From Myxococcales bacterium (lineage in GTDB: Bacteria; Myxococcota_A; Polyangia; Fen-1088), in assembly GCA_003136095.1 (NCBI GenBank), contig PNBO01000088.1:16909-49622 (forward strand): 32,714 nt of DNA, in the 5' to 3' direction. The first letter of the stretch is position 1, and every line of letters begins with the position of its first letter. Below the pieces are notes generated by a model. That model ran no database searches and had not been told where the DNA came from. It saw only the letters and a program-made list of their open reading frames with translations. A program made the position numbers and the translations under genes. Positions 24,901 through 32,190 of this stretch are shown here, piece by piece.

Positions 24901-24902
24901 TT

Positions 24903-25340
24903 CACCAAGTCATCGCCGCCACCACCCGTCTCCCGGGGCGGCGGGCGGGCTGGTGTAGCTCCGGCACTTCCGTGGGCAGGTGCATCGCGGTGAGGATTTT
25001 TTTGCGATGTCCTCGCTCTTGATAAGCGCGATGAGGTGCAGAGGAGACTGGCAGTTCTGATAGACGATCCCAAACCCGAACGTCCTTCGGAGAAGTTCCG
25101 ACCACGGGATAGACCTCGACTTACCAGCGGGCTTGCCCTTGTCGTCGGCGGCTGTGGGCTCGGTGGTCGCGGGAACGACTTGGTTTCGTCACCGACGACG
25201 GTCACCTCGCCATCGCCTGGGGCGGTGACGAGGGTGATGACTTTGCGGCGCTGGAGAAAACGCAGGATACGCTTGCTGGCTCTGCCCACGAGAGACTCGA
25301 TTTCCTCCTGCGTGGGCGCGGGCGCAGGTCCCTCGCTCAC
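24903..25340 (-). pseudogene. IS91-type transposase, C-terminal region with frameshifts (copy C)
   Basis: Reading the minus strand across frames gives PAPAPTQEEIESLVGRASKR, RILRFLQRRKVITL, then SPLHLIALIKSEDIAKK, ILTAMHLPTEVPELHQPA and RPPPRETGGGGDDLV. The order (helical arm, IAL..SEDIAKKIL..MHLP, ELHPARPPPR tail) fits the C-terminal half of an IS91-family Y2 transposase. One break lies at a run of seven A (minus strand; T7 at about 24998-25004). The normal stop is lost. Catalytic tyrosines would lie in the missing N-terminal part. Confidence 0.6.
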
Positions 25341-25341
25341 C

Positions 25342-25746
25342 GACTGGACATGGCAGAACTTTCGCCTGACCGCTGCCAGCAGCCTGGCCATCGACAAGGG
25401 GACGAGCCTGCCCGCGTCCCTGGTGGCGTTGCTCGCCAAGTTCGGCATCGACGGAGGTCAGAAAGGGGCGGCGCTCGATCTAGGGGCGATCGAATTCGAT
25501 CCGGACAATCCCAATACGCCGCTGGTCATCGACGTGGGCCCGCGGGACGGCGGCGCCAGCGAGGCCGTCCCGCCCTGGCCGATCCCCACCGCCGGGGACG
25601 GCGGCGTCTGGACCAACCCCGGCAGCGGCAGTGGCAAAAGCAGCGGGTGCGGTTACTCGCTCGCGGGCAAGAACGAGCCAACCGGCTGGGGTTGGTGGTG
25701 GGTGCTCGGTCTAGCCCGCACTCTTCATCAGCTGCGCTTGGGCTAG
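25342..25746 (+). pseudogene. C-terminal fragment of a beta-helix surface protein with MYXO-CTERM-like tail
   Basis: The frame has no credible start of its own. It encodes LTAASSLAIDKGTSLPASLV, KGAALDLGAIEFDPD and a Gly-rich spacer, then SSGCGYSLAGKNEP and a Trp-rich hydrophobic end. The SLAIDKGT...D.GA.E.D pattern is the usual end of parallel beta-helix (choice-of-anchor) proteins. The Gly-Cys plus hydrophobic end resembles a MYXO-CTERM-like anchor, although the final Arg cluster is poor. The 5' part has been replaced by the IS91 remnant. Confidence 0.6.
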
Positions 25747-26282
25747 CCGTTGTCCACGATGCCGCAGGTCCAGGCGGCAGTCGTGCTGCTTCTGAGTACG
25801 ACGCATGTGCACCCCCAGGGCACCCCGTCCGGCGCCGTGAAATTGCACTCTAGGCCGAGCGCGGAACAAGCTTGGCCACTTGCCCGATCCGTCAGGTTGT
25901 CGAACGAATCCGGCGCCGGGCAGATTGCACAAAGACCTGGACATGGGCCGGTCGTGTTTTGGCATCCACAATGGAGATACGGGGCGCAGGCCGCCTCGCA
26001 CTCGGCGAGCGATGCCAAGGTGTTTTGCGTGGCCTCGCAGCCGTCGATCGGCACGCACCTGCCTAGCGCTCCGTCGAGCGCATAGCGCTGCGTGGTCGTC
26101 GCGCAGCTTGCGGCGACCGGGGGCGCACAGGGCGGCTCTGGAAGGGGCACATTGATATAGATCGAAGTCTCGCCGCCATCGGCAATCTGCGTGGCTGCCG
26201 CGCCGTCGCGGGGCGGGCCGCTGACAGCGCACTGGGCTTCTGCCATAGCCACGATGAGAACCAAGGCCGGGCGTATCGACAT
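25743..26282 (-). CDS. Secreted Cys-rich protein with a Kunitz/BPTI-like domain
   Basis: 179 residues. The ATG at 26282 is fixed by GGAGG just upstream. The signal peptide is ALVLIVAMAEA, with the cut before QCAV. Cys52, 60, 76, 82, 95 and 99 have spacing C-7-C-15-C-5-C-12-C-3-C; Kunitz/BPTI domains have 8-15-7-12-3. The RY pair after the second Cys and the GC at the fourth Cys are also kept. The residue after Cys60, equivalent to the inhibitory P1 site, is Ala. A second Cys-rich region follows (CGCQNTTGPCPGLCAICP and QACSALGLECN). It may be a secreted protease inhibitor or binding module, rare in bacteria. Its 3' end overlaps the beta-helix fragment by 4 bp. Confidence 0.75.
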   Translation of the reverse strand: MSIRPALVLIVAMAEAQCAVSGPPRDGAAATQIADGGETSIYINVPLPEPPCAPPVAASCATTTQRYALDGALGRCVPIDGCEATQNTLASLAECEAACAPYLHCGCQNTTGPCPGLCAICPAPDSFDNLTDRASGQACSALGLECNFTAPDGVPWGCTCVVLRSSTTAAWTCGIVDNG

Positions 26283-26306
26283 GGTTACCTCCCTCCGGAA
26301 AGTGTC

Positions 26307-26470
26307 CAATCTCTTCCTCCGAGAACCTCTGCCCCCATCGCGTCACCGCGCCTCGGTGCTCGGCATCCCACCGATGCGGGCCGCGTTTCGCAGCTCCGGG
26401 CACCTCCGGCATTTCCTGGAAGGCGTGTCTCGACCACACAGCACAGTCTACCCCATCGCGTCCCGAGCTC
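26307..26470. repeat. Interspersed block, copy D (5' degenerate)
   Basis: Shares CGAGAACCTCT, CATCGCGTCACCGCGCCTCG, the ACCTCCGGCAT/CTGGAAGGCGTG stretch and the CCCATCGCGTCCCGAGCTCG end with copy A. The first part is degenerate. There is no IS91 tail here; the block joins the end of the 199-aa gene directly. Confidence 0.8.
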
Positions 26471-26492
26471 GCCTCGATCAAAGGACGCACAG

Positions 26493-27092
26493 TCACGCGG
26501 CGATACGCGCCACGCGGGCATTCTCGCGATTGAGGGCCGCCGCGGGCAGATCCCCCAGCACGTCGGCCTGGTCGGCTATCCAATCGAACACGATGGACAT
26601 GGTCCAACCTGACTGCTCGCTCCGTTCGGTCCATTCGCGGTAGGCCCAGCTCCAGATCCGGTCGCGAATCCGGCTGTACCAGAGGGTCTTCAAGGCGTCC
26701 TGTCCGAGCCGCTGCTCGAAGTCGTCGACCGCCTCGCGCAGGGCCAGCCAATTCTCCCACGCCGCGAGGGGATGACTTGCCGGGTTCGTTCGTTCCGCAT
26801 CGAGGGTTGCCAGGGTCCTGTCCACCGTCTGGTGAAGATGGTTTTGCACGGAACGCGACAGCTCCCCCACCAGCGAATCGGGTGGGTTGTCGGCCCCGGA
26901 CGGAGTCAGCAAGCTCCCGACGGCCACACATGCCAGATCCGTCAGCTCTTGCAGCACGGATGCCTTCACCGCCTGGGCCCGCGCGGCACCATTGCGCACG
27001 TCCAGCTCCAGGGCCTGGGCGTGCAAACGGGCCAAGGACTCGCCATCGAGTGCCTGCTGCCACGCGTGCGTGAGCGTGAGCACCTCCCGCAT
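26493..27092 (-). CDS. Helical protein of unknown function, source of repeated 3' fragments
   Basis: 199 residues, nearly all helical, no signal peptide or membrane segment. Notable stretches are LTLTHAWQQALDGESLARLH, LSRSVQNHLHQTVDRTLATL, EDWLAL-like WENWLALREAVDDFEQRLG and ALKTLWYSRIRDRIWSWAYR. I do not recognise the family. Its ATG has no convincing ribosome site, and the sequence upstream is unusual, so it may be the C-terminal part of a longer broken gene. Fragments of its 3' end recur at 18284-18487 and 19705-19799. The conserved reading frame in those copies shows the protein was once real. In the ancestral order it appears to have converged with an NmrA-type gene. Confidence 0.6.
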   Translation of the reverse strand: MREVLTLTHAWQQALDGESLARLHAQALELDVRNGAARAQAVKASVLQELTDLACVAVGSLLTPSGADNPPDSLVGELSRSVQNHLHQTVDRTLATLDAERTNPASHPLAAWENWLALREAVDDFEQRLGQDALKTLWYSRIRDRIWSWAYREWTERSEQSGWTMSIVFDWIADQADVLGDLPAAALNRENARVARIAA

Positions 27093-27611
27093 GGCGACGG
27101 CCTGGCCCCGCGCTGCCGGAAGAGCCGTTCATGGCTGTCCCTACGGGACCTAGGGCCTACACGCCCTGCCCCTGCCCCACGCGGTTTCGCCGCGCCCGTC
27201 GCCTGCCCGCGGACCACCGTTCTGGCAGAGCCGCGTCCTGCGCCGCCGCTACGGCGAGCCGCCCTACGCGGGCCAAGCGTAGGCGACGTCGAGGCAGCCG
27301 AGGCCGCCATGCCGGCTGCCCCTTCCGACCAGACCGCTCCCATCGGCCGGCGGAGAGGCCGGCATCTGCCCTGACATTGGAAATCGGCCCCTAGGAGGCT
27401 AGGTTTCCGTCGGAATTCGGCCCTATCCGGCCCCTCGGGGACACCTCCGGACATCGGTTACGAGGCTGCTACCGCGGTCAACACGCTCGGAGGGCTTTTG
27501 TACCGATTACGGCCCACCTGGACGTTCTGAGCCGGCAATCTGTTCGAAAGCTGTCACTTGTTGGCACTGCCGCGGTGGCAAGACGCTGAATCTTCGTGGA
27601 TTCTAGTCGGC
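27093..27611. other. Gap of about 500 bp without an assignable gene
   Basis: Very GC-rich with many short palindromes (for example CCTAGGAGGCTAGG near 27391). Open frames exist on both strands but are Arg/Pro/Ala-rich with no domain pattern. It is probably degraded coding or IS flank. Confidence 0.4.
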
Positions 27612-28226
27612 ATGCCTGTTGCGTTCTCCCCGACCATGGCCTCTCGACTGCTGACTGTGGTCTTGTTCGTTTTGCCGGCCACTGCCCTTGCCACCGAGTC
27701 CTCGGACGGCAGCGAGGGGAGTTCGGCACGAGCGCCTTTAGCGGTGGGTGCTTCCGATGCATACCCGCGACAACATGGCGTGTTCGCGAACCTGGGGGTC
27801 TTCTCGGCCGTGGGCTTCGGTGGGCTCACGTACGCCTACGCCGTGTCGGAGAACTGGGCCGTCGAGGCAGGGCTGGGGCTTGGGCTCACCGGAGTACAGC
27901 TATCCTTGATGCCGAAGCTGGCCTTCGGACGAAACCACCGATTTGTCGTGGGTCTTGGCCCATCGGTGGGAAGCATGCTTGATGGGCAGAACACCACTAG
28001 CCTCTGGCTCAACGGCGATCTCGGGTACGAGTTTCGGGACGACAACGGGTTTTCGGTCTCTTTCGTCGGTGGTTTCACCAAAGGCATTGCCGGCTGCATT
28101 GCGAAAGAGTGCCGGCCTGATGGCATCGTTTGGCCCGATGATGGTGGCTCCAAAGCGGTGTTCAGCGGGCGCGCTCAGGACTACCTGGAGCCCCAAGGAC
28201 GCATCATCGTGGGCGTGTGGTTCTAG
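27612..28226 (+). CDS. Outer-membrane beta-barrel-like protein
   Basis: 204 residues from ATG 27612 (27636 is an equally possible start and would give a cleaner signal peptide). The signal RLLTVVLFVLPATALA is cut before TESS. The mature protein shows amphipathic, Gly-rich alternating strands: GVFANLGVFSAVGFGGLTYA, NWAVEAGLGLGLTGVQLSLM, RFVVGLGPSVG, LWLNGDLGYEFRD and FSVSFVGGFTKGIAG. It ends in GRIIVGVWF, an aromatic C-terminal residue typical of outer-membrane barrels. Two cysteines (AGCIAKEC) sit in a loop. Probably an eight-strand-type barrel; ligand unknown. The 28227-28416 gap has only a short match (TGTGCCTCGCCAAAA) shared with 24791-24805. Confidence 0.7.
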   Translation: MPVAFSPTMASRLLTVVLFVLPATALATESSDGSEGSSARAPLAVGASDAYPRQHGVFANLGVFSAVGFGGLTYAYAVSENWAVEAGLGLGLTGVQLSLMPKLAFGRNHRFVVGLGPSVGSMLDGQNTTSLWLNGDLGYEFRDDNGFSVSFVGGFTKGIAGCIAKECRPDGIVWPDDGGSKAVFSGRAQDYLEPQGRIIVGVWF

Positions 28227-28416
28227 TATCCCTTGTGCCTCGCCAAAATCCGGTCCGCGGCAGGGGACGTCCTAGTGGTGATGGCCATGAGGGAGAATCG
28301 GTGGGTATCGGCAGGCGGATGCAGTCCGGAGAGCCATCAACCAGCAGATCGCAAGTGGGCGAACCCCTGGCAGGCAGATCTTGGCTACCGTCGCCTGGTT
28401 CGGACGCCGGTTCCGG

Positions 28417-29199
28417 TCAGGCCGCAAGGCGCGCGTAGCGATGATGGAGACCGCCGACTTCGGGAAGCTCGACGATCTTGCCCACACTGGGCGGTTGGAT
28501 GGCCCTCGGATCCGGCGCGTCCTTGCCGAGCGAGAGATGAGTTCGCGATTTGTGATAGTAGGAAAAGTATCTGGTCAGAATCCGACGGAGATGTTGCCCA
28601 CCGAGGACAATCACGTGATCGAGACACTCTCGGCGTACGGATCCCACAAGGCGTTCAGCATAGGGATTCTGCCAGGGCAAGTGCGGTGCGGTGAGCACCT
28701 CGTCGGTGCCGATGCCCTCGACGCGACGTCGGAACTGCTCGCCATAGATGCCGTCGCGGTCGCGAATCATGCACCTGGGCGCAGTGTTCTCTGGGAAGGC
28801 TTCGACGATCTGCTGGGCAGTCCAGAGGGCGCTGGGATGCTCGGTCACGTTGAAGTGGACCACGCGTCGGCGCTCATGGACCTGAGCCAGGAAGACGAAG
28901 AGCACACGGAAGGTTGCGGTCGGCACGGTGAAGAAGTCGATCGACGCCAGCGAGCCGAGGTGGTTGTCGAGGAGGCTGCGCCACGTCTGGGAGGGAGGCT
29001 TGCGCGGCCTTGTGGGGATGAAGCGGGAGACGCTTCACTCGCTGATGACGATGCCAAGCTTGAGCAACTCGCCATGGATCTTCGGCGCGCCCCAGGTCGG
29101 ATTGGCCTCGGCCATCCGGCGTATGAGCTGCTTGACTTCGGTCGAAACGTCGCCCTCCGTCGGCGTGCGGGAGCGGGATCTTCGTAACCAGCTCACCTA
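28417..29199 (-). pseudogene. Second IS transposase (rve core), 5'-truncated and with an in-frame stop
   Basis: The minus-strand reading begins SWLRRSRSRTPTEGD and continues VKQLIRRMAEANPTWGAPKI, HGELLKLGIVISE, then TGA at 29035-29037 where the family normally has Arg. In the same frame it continues SVSRFIPTRPRKPPSQTWRS, LASIDFFTVPTATFRVLFVF (first Asp), MIRDRDGIYGEQF (second Asp) and NPYAERLVGSVRRECLDH (Glu). The C-terminus is intact to 28417. The catalytic triad is complete, so one nonsense change plus 5' loss inactivates it. It is a different type from the IS at 14941-16240. Confidence 0.85.
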
Positions 29200-29432
29200 C
29201 GGGTGTCTCGGCACCGCCGGCAGCGTGGCCGCCCGGCAGCGGCGCCAGGCTAGGGGCGCCGCGGTGGCCCCGACCGATGGGGCGGAGCACGCGGGCGGCG
29301 GCGGTCTCGTGCCTCAGCCGGCGGGCGATGGCCGCGGGTTCGCCGCGGCCCACTCGCGGGGCGTGAATAGCCCCGGGGCGGCGGCGACCTCGGCGGGCGA
29401 GGCGCGCAGCACGCTGAGGAGGTACTCCTAAA
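29200..29432 (-). pseudogene. Unassigned gene fragment between the IS and the truncated Hsp70 gene
   Basis: One minus-strand frame reads EYLLSVLRASPAEVAAAPGL, FTPREWAAANPR, then after a frame change AIARRLRHETAAARVLRPIG. It looks like the C-terminal part of a real protein broken by a frameshift near 29330. I do not recognise the family. It is fused to the end of the Hsp70 fragment. Confidence 0.4.
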
Positions 29433-30005
29433 GCGGCGCACGCGCAGCCTGCCCTCCTGGGTCTTGAGCAGCGACACGTCGAGAGTTCCACCGCCCAGAT
29501 CGAAGACCAGCCACATCCCCTCGGGTTCCGACCGCCAGCCCGCGGCGATGGCACTGGCGATGGGTTCTTGCATGAGAGCCACCTCGGAAAGTCCCGCCAG
29601 CTTCGCGGCGCGCATGGTCGCGTGATTCTGCGGCAATTCGATCAGCGCGGGCGTCGAGATCACCGCCGCCCTGGGCAGAAATCCCAACCCGTCACGCGCG
29701 TCGGCGAGCAAGGAGGCGATGACCTTGGCCGACAGCTCCTCCGGCAGAAGCTCTTGCTGAGCGGCCGCGAACGGCAAGCGATCGCCGGTCCCCATGAGCC
29801 GTTTGAATTCTCCCCAGGTGTTGGCGGGGTCGGATTCGAGAAAACCATAGGCTTTTCGCCCGGTGACGATTGCGCCGCGAGCGTCCATGCGCACGACCGA
29901 TGGGGTCAGATTCTCACCCAAACTATTGGGCACGACGACAACCGAGTCACCGTCGAAGACCGCCAAGGACGAGTTACTCGTGCCAAGATCGATGCCAATG
30001 AACAT
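29250..30005 (-). pseudogene. Truncated Hsp70/DnaK-like ATPase domain
   Basis: Starts at ATG 30005 (GGTAGG upstream). The first 189 residues, to about 29438, are clear Hsp70 N-terminal domain: FIGIDLGTSNSSLAVFDGD (phosphate-1 loop), NLTPSVVRM, AVISTPALI, LMQEPIASAIAAG and VFDLGGGTLDVSLL (phosphate-2 loop). After EGRLRV the homology stops and the frame runs through unrelated Arg/Pro-rich sequence to 29250. The adenosine motif, the rest of the ATPase domain and the substrate domain are missing. It is a broken member of the non-housekeeping DnaK-like group. Loss appears linked to recombination next to the IS. Confidence 0.82.
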
Positions 30006-30312
30006 GGAGCCTACCTTTTCAAAGAGAGGACTTCCAAGCCCGGCCCGAGCGGGACACGGGCAGCGCACGACCTATAGACAACCGGATCCCGGCGCGGGTT
30101 CCCGACAAATGGAAAAAGCCCGCAGCCCCCAGCCATCGCCCCTTGCTGGAAATGGGGAGCCCCGAGCGAATCTGGATCCATAAGCTTCCCACCTTACCCC
30201 GCCAGCGAACGGACTGGACGTGCTAGTATGGGGTAGCCTAGGTGCTCAAAGTACTCAGGCTCGTCGCTGAGCGGTGAGCCTGTCGGCTTGGTTCCCCGAA
30301 AGAAGAAGCACG
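30006..30312. other. Divergent spacer of about 300 bp
   Basis: Lies between the Hsp70 fragment and the lipoprotein gene. A TAGTAT at 30224-30229 could be a -10 box for the lipoprotein gene, but no good -35 box is seen. No gene or repeat was found. Confidence 0.35.
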
Positions 30313-32190
30313 ATGAAAAACTTCCGATCCGCGTTCGGCACCACACTCGCACTTGTTCTGCTTGGTTGTGGAGGAGGCTCCACGTCTTCCATGGACGGAG
30401 CACACAGCGGCTCGGACACGGGAGGCGGTGTCGGAGAGGTCGGCGCCGTGAGCGACACGGCCGTCGCCAGTCCCTTGGATGGCGGGGCCGTGGACAAGGT
30501 CGCGGTCGACCTCTCGTTGGATCATCCCGCGACCCCGCCCGATTCTCCCGCCGACGCGCCCGCCGCCGACGCGCCCGCCGCCGGCGCGTCGTGCAATCTC
30601 ATCGTCAATGGCAGCGCCGAAGCCGCGATTGGCTCATCGAACGGAACGCCCGTGTCTACGCCGGGCTGGACAGCCGCCGGCGAGGCCACCGCGGCCCAGT
30701 ATGGGCTCAATGGATGGCCCGCGATCACCGATCCGGGGCCGACCGATCGTGGACTGAACCTCTTTTCGGGTGGGCCGGCGGACGCCACATCGTCGCTCAC
30801 TCAAACCGTCAATGTCAGCCAGTTCGCCAGCTCGATCGATACCGGCCACGTCACCTACCTCCTGTCCGCTTGGCTGGGTGGCTATCAGGGCCAAGGCGAC
30901 AACGCCACACTCACGGTGACGTTTCAGAGCGCATCGGGCGGCGCCCTCGGCACCGGGACCATCGGTCCCGTGACGGCGGCCGACCGTGCCAGCGCGACCG
31001 GGCTCTGGCCGCGGTCGTCGAGTGGCGCGGTGCCGTCGGGAGCTCGCACGGTACTCGTGGTGCTCACCATGAATCGCACGGACGGCACGGCGAACGACGG
31101 CTACGCCGACGATCTCTCACTCGTCTTCAGCGGTGCGGGCGTGTGCAATCCCGATGGCGGCAGCGTCGGCTTGGACGCCGCCAGCACCGGTTTGGACGCC
31201 GCCAGGGACGTGGCGGACGGCGGCTCAAGTAGCAGCAAGCGTATCTACGCCGTCAACTACAACAGCGCCAACGGTAGCGACAACGTCACATCCTACCCGG
31301 CGGACGGAACGGGAGACGTTGCGCCGATCGGAAAGATCGCCGGGACGAACACCAAGCTCGCGGGCATCGTCCAGATGGCCCTTGATGGAAGCGGAAGAAT
31401 CTACGTTCTCGGGAAGAACGGCCTTACGGATTCCACGCAGAACATCGAGATCTTCGCCGCGGGCACCGATGGCAATACCGCTCCGATCGCCACGCTCGCG
31501 GGAGCGAGCACGGGGCTGGTCGAAGCCGTGAGCCTGGCGGTGGACGGTGCCGGCAAGATCTACGTTGCCGGATCCATTCCGTGCGCCACATGCACCTCCG
31601 CCACGCACCCCGGCATCATGGTGTTCGCCGCGGGCGCCAGCGGCAACGTCGCCCCACAGCAGATCATCGCGCCCGACGCGTACCCGGCCGTCGACAACAC
31701 CGGGCTCGACGCGGGGGATCTCTACGTCGGCGTCGATGCCAGCGGAAACATCTATGTGGCCGACTCCTATTCGCAGAAGATTCTGGTCTTCGCGCCAGGT
31801 GCCAACGGCAACGTCGCGCCTGTCCGCGTCCTTTCCGGCGACAAGACGCTGCTCGCCGGTTGTGATGTCGTTGCCTTCGACGGCACGGGCAATCTCTACG
31901 TCGCGAACTACAATGGAATGAGCGTGACGGTCTACGCGCCAGGGGCGAGCGGCAACGTGGCTCCCATCGCGACGCTCACCGGGGCCAACACGGGCATCGG
32001 TTATCTCGCGACGATCGTCGTCGACCTCGCGGGTTCGGTCTATGCATCGGGCCAGGCGGTCGACAGCACCGGCCGCACGCGGTCCGCCATCCTCCGCTTT
32101 GCCCCAGGCGCGAACGGAAACGTGGCGCCGGTGGCCGCCCTGGTTGGCGCGGATACCGAGATCAACGCCTCGAGCCTTGCCGTTCACTAG
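30313..32190 (+). CDS. Lipoprotein with N-terminal jelly-roll and C-terminal NHL-type beta-propeller
   Basis: 625 residues. The ATG at 30313 follows AAGAAGAAG and gives a lipoprotein signal with LVLLGC (Cys19). Residues about 25-95 are a Gly/Asp/Ala/Pro-rich linker. About 96-285 form a beta domain (CNLIVNGSAEAAIGSSNGTP, SSLTQTVNVSQFASSIDTGH, DGYADDLSLVF) that looks like a carbohydrate-binding jelly roll. From about 306, six repeats carry the pattern A(G/P)GA.GNVAP(I/V) after an I.VFA strand, with D..G.IYVA turns, which is a six-unit NHL/SMP-30-like propeller. It is probably anchored at the cell surface and binds ligand or sugar. The 3' end overlaps the convergent downstream gene by 29 bp. Confidence 0.8.
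   Translation: MKNFRSAFGTTLALVLLGCGGGSTSSMDGAHSGSDTGGGVGEVGAVSDTAVASPLDGGAVDKVAVDLSLDHPATPPDSPADAPAADAPAAGASCNLIVNGSAEAAIGSSNGTPVSTPGWTAAGEATAAQYGLNGWPAITDPGPTDRGLNLFSGGPADATSSLTQTVNVSQFASSIDTGHVTYLLSAWLGGYQGQGDNATLTVTFQSASGGALGTGTIGPVTAADRASATGLWPRSSSGAVPSGARTVLVVLTMNRTDGTANDGYADDLSLVFSGAGVCNPDGGSVGLDAASTGLDAARDVADGGSSSSKRIYAVNYNSANGSDNVTSYPADGTGDVAPIGKIAGTNTKLAGIVQMALDGSGRIYVLGKNGLTDSTQNIEIFAAGTDGNTAPIATLAGASTGLVEAVSLAVDGAGKIYVAGSIPCATCTSATHPGIMVFAAGASGNVAPQQIIAPDAYPAVDNTGLDAGDLYVGVDASGNIYVADSYSQKILVFAPGANGNVAPVRVLSGDKTLLAGCDVVAFDGTGNLYVANYNGMSVTVYAPGASGNVAPIATLTGANTGIGYLATIVVDLAGSVYASGQAVDSTGRTRSAILRFAPGANGNVAPVAALVGADTEINASSLAVH

Noticed and set aside
25036-25341. 5' half of the plus-strand frame before the beta-helix fragment
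   Set aside because: The opposite strand carries IS91-type transposase sequence here, so the plus-strand frame is a shadow.
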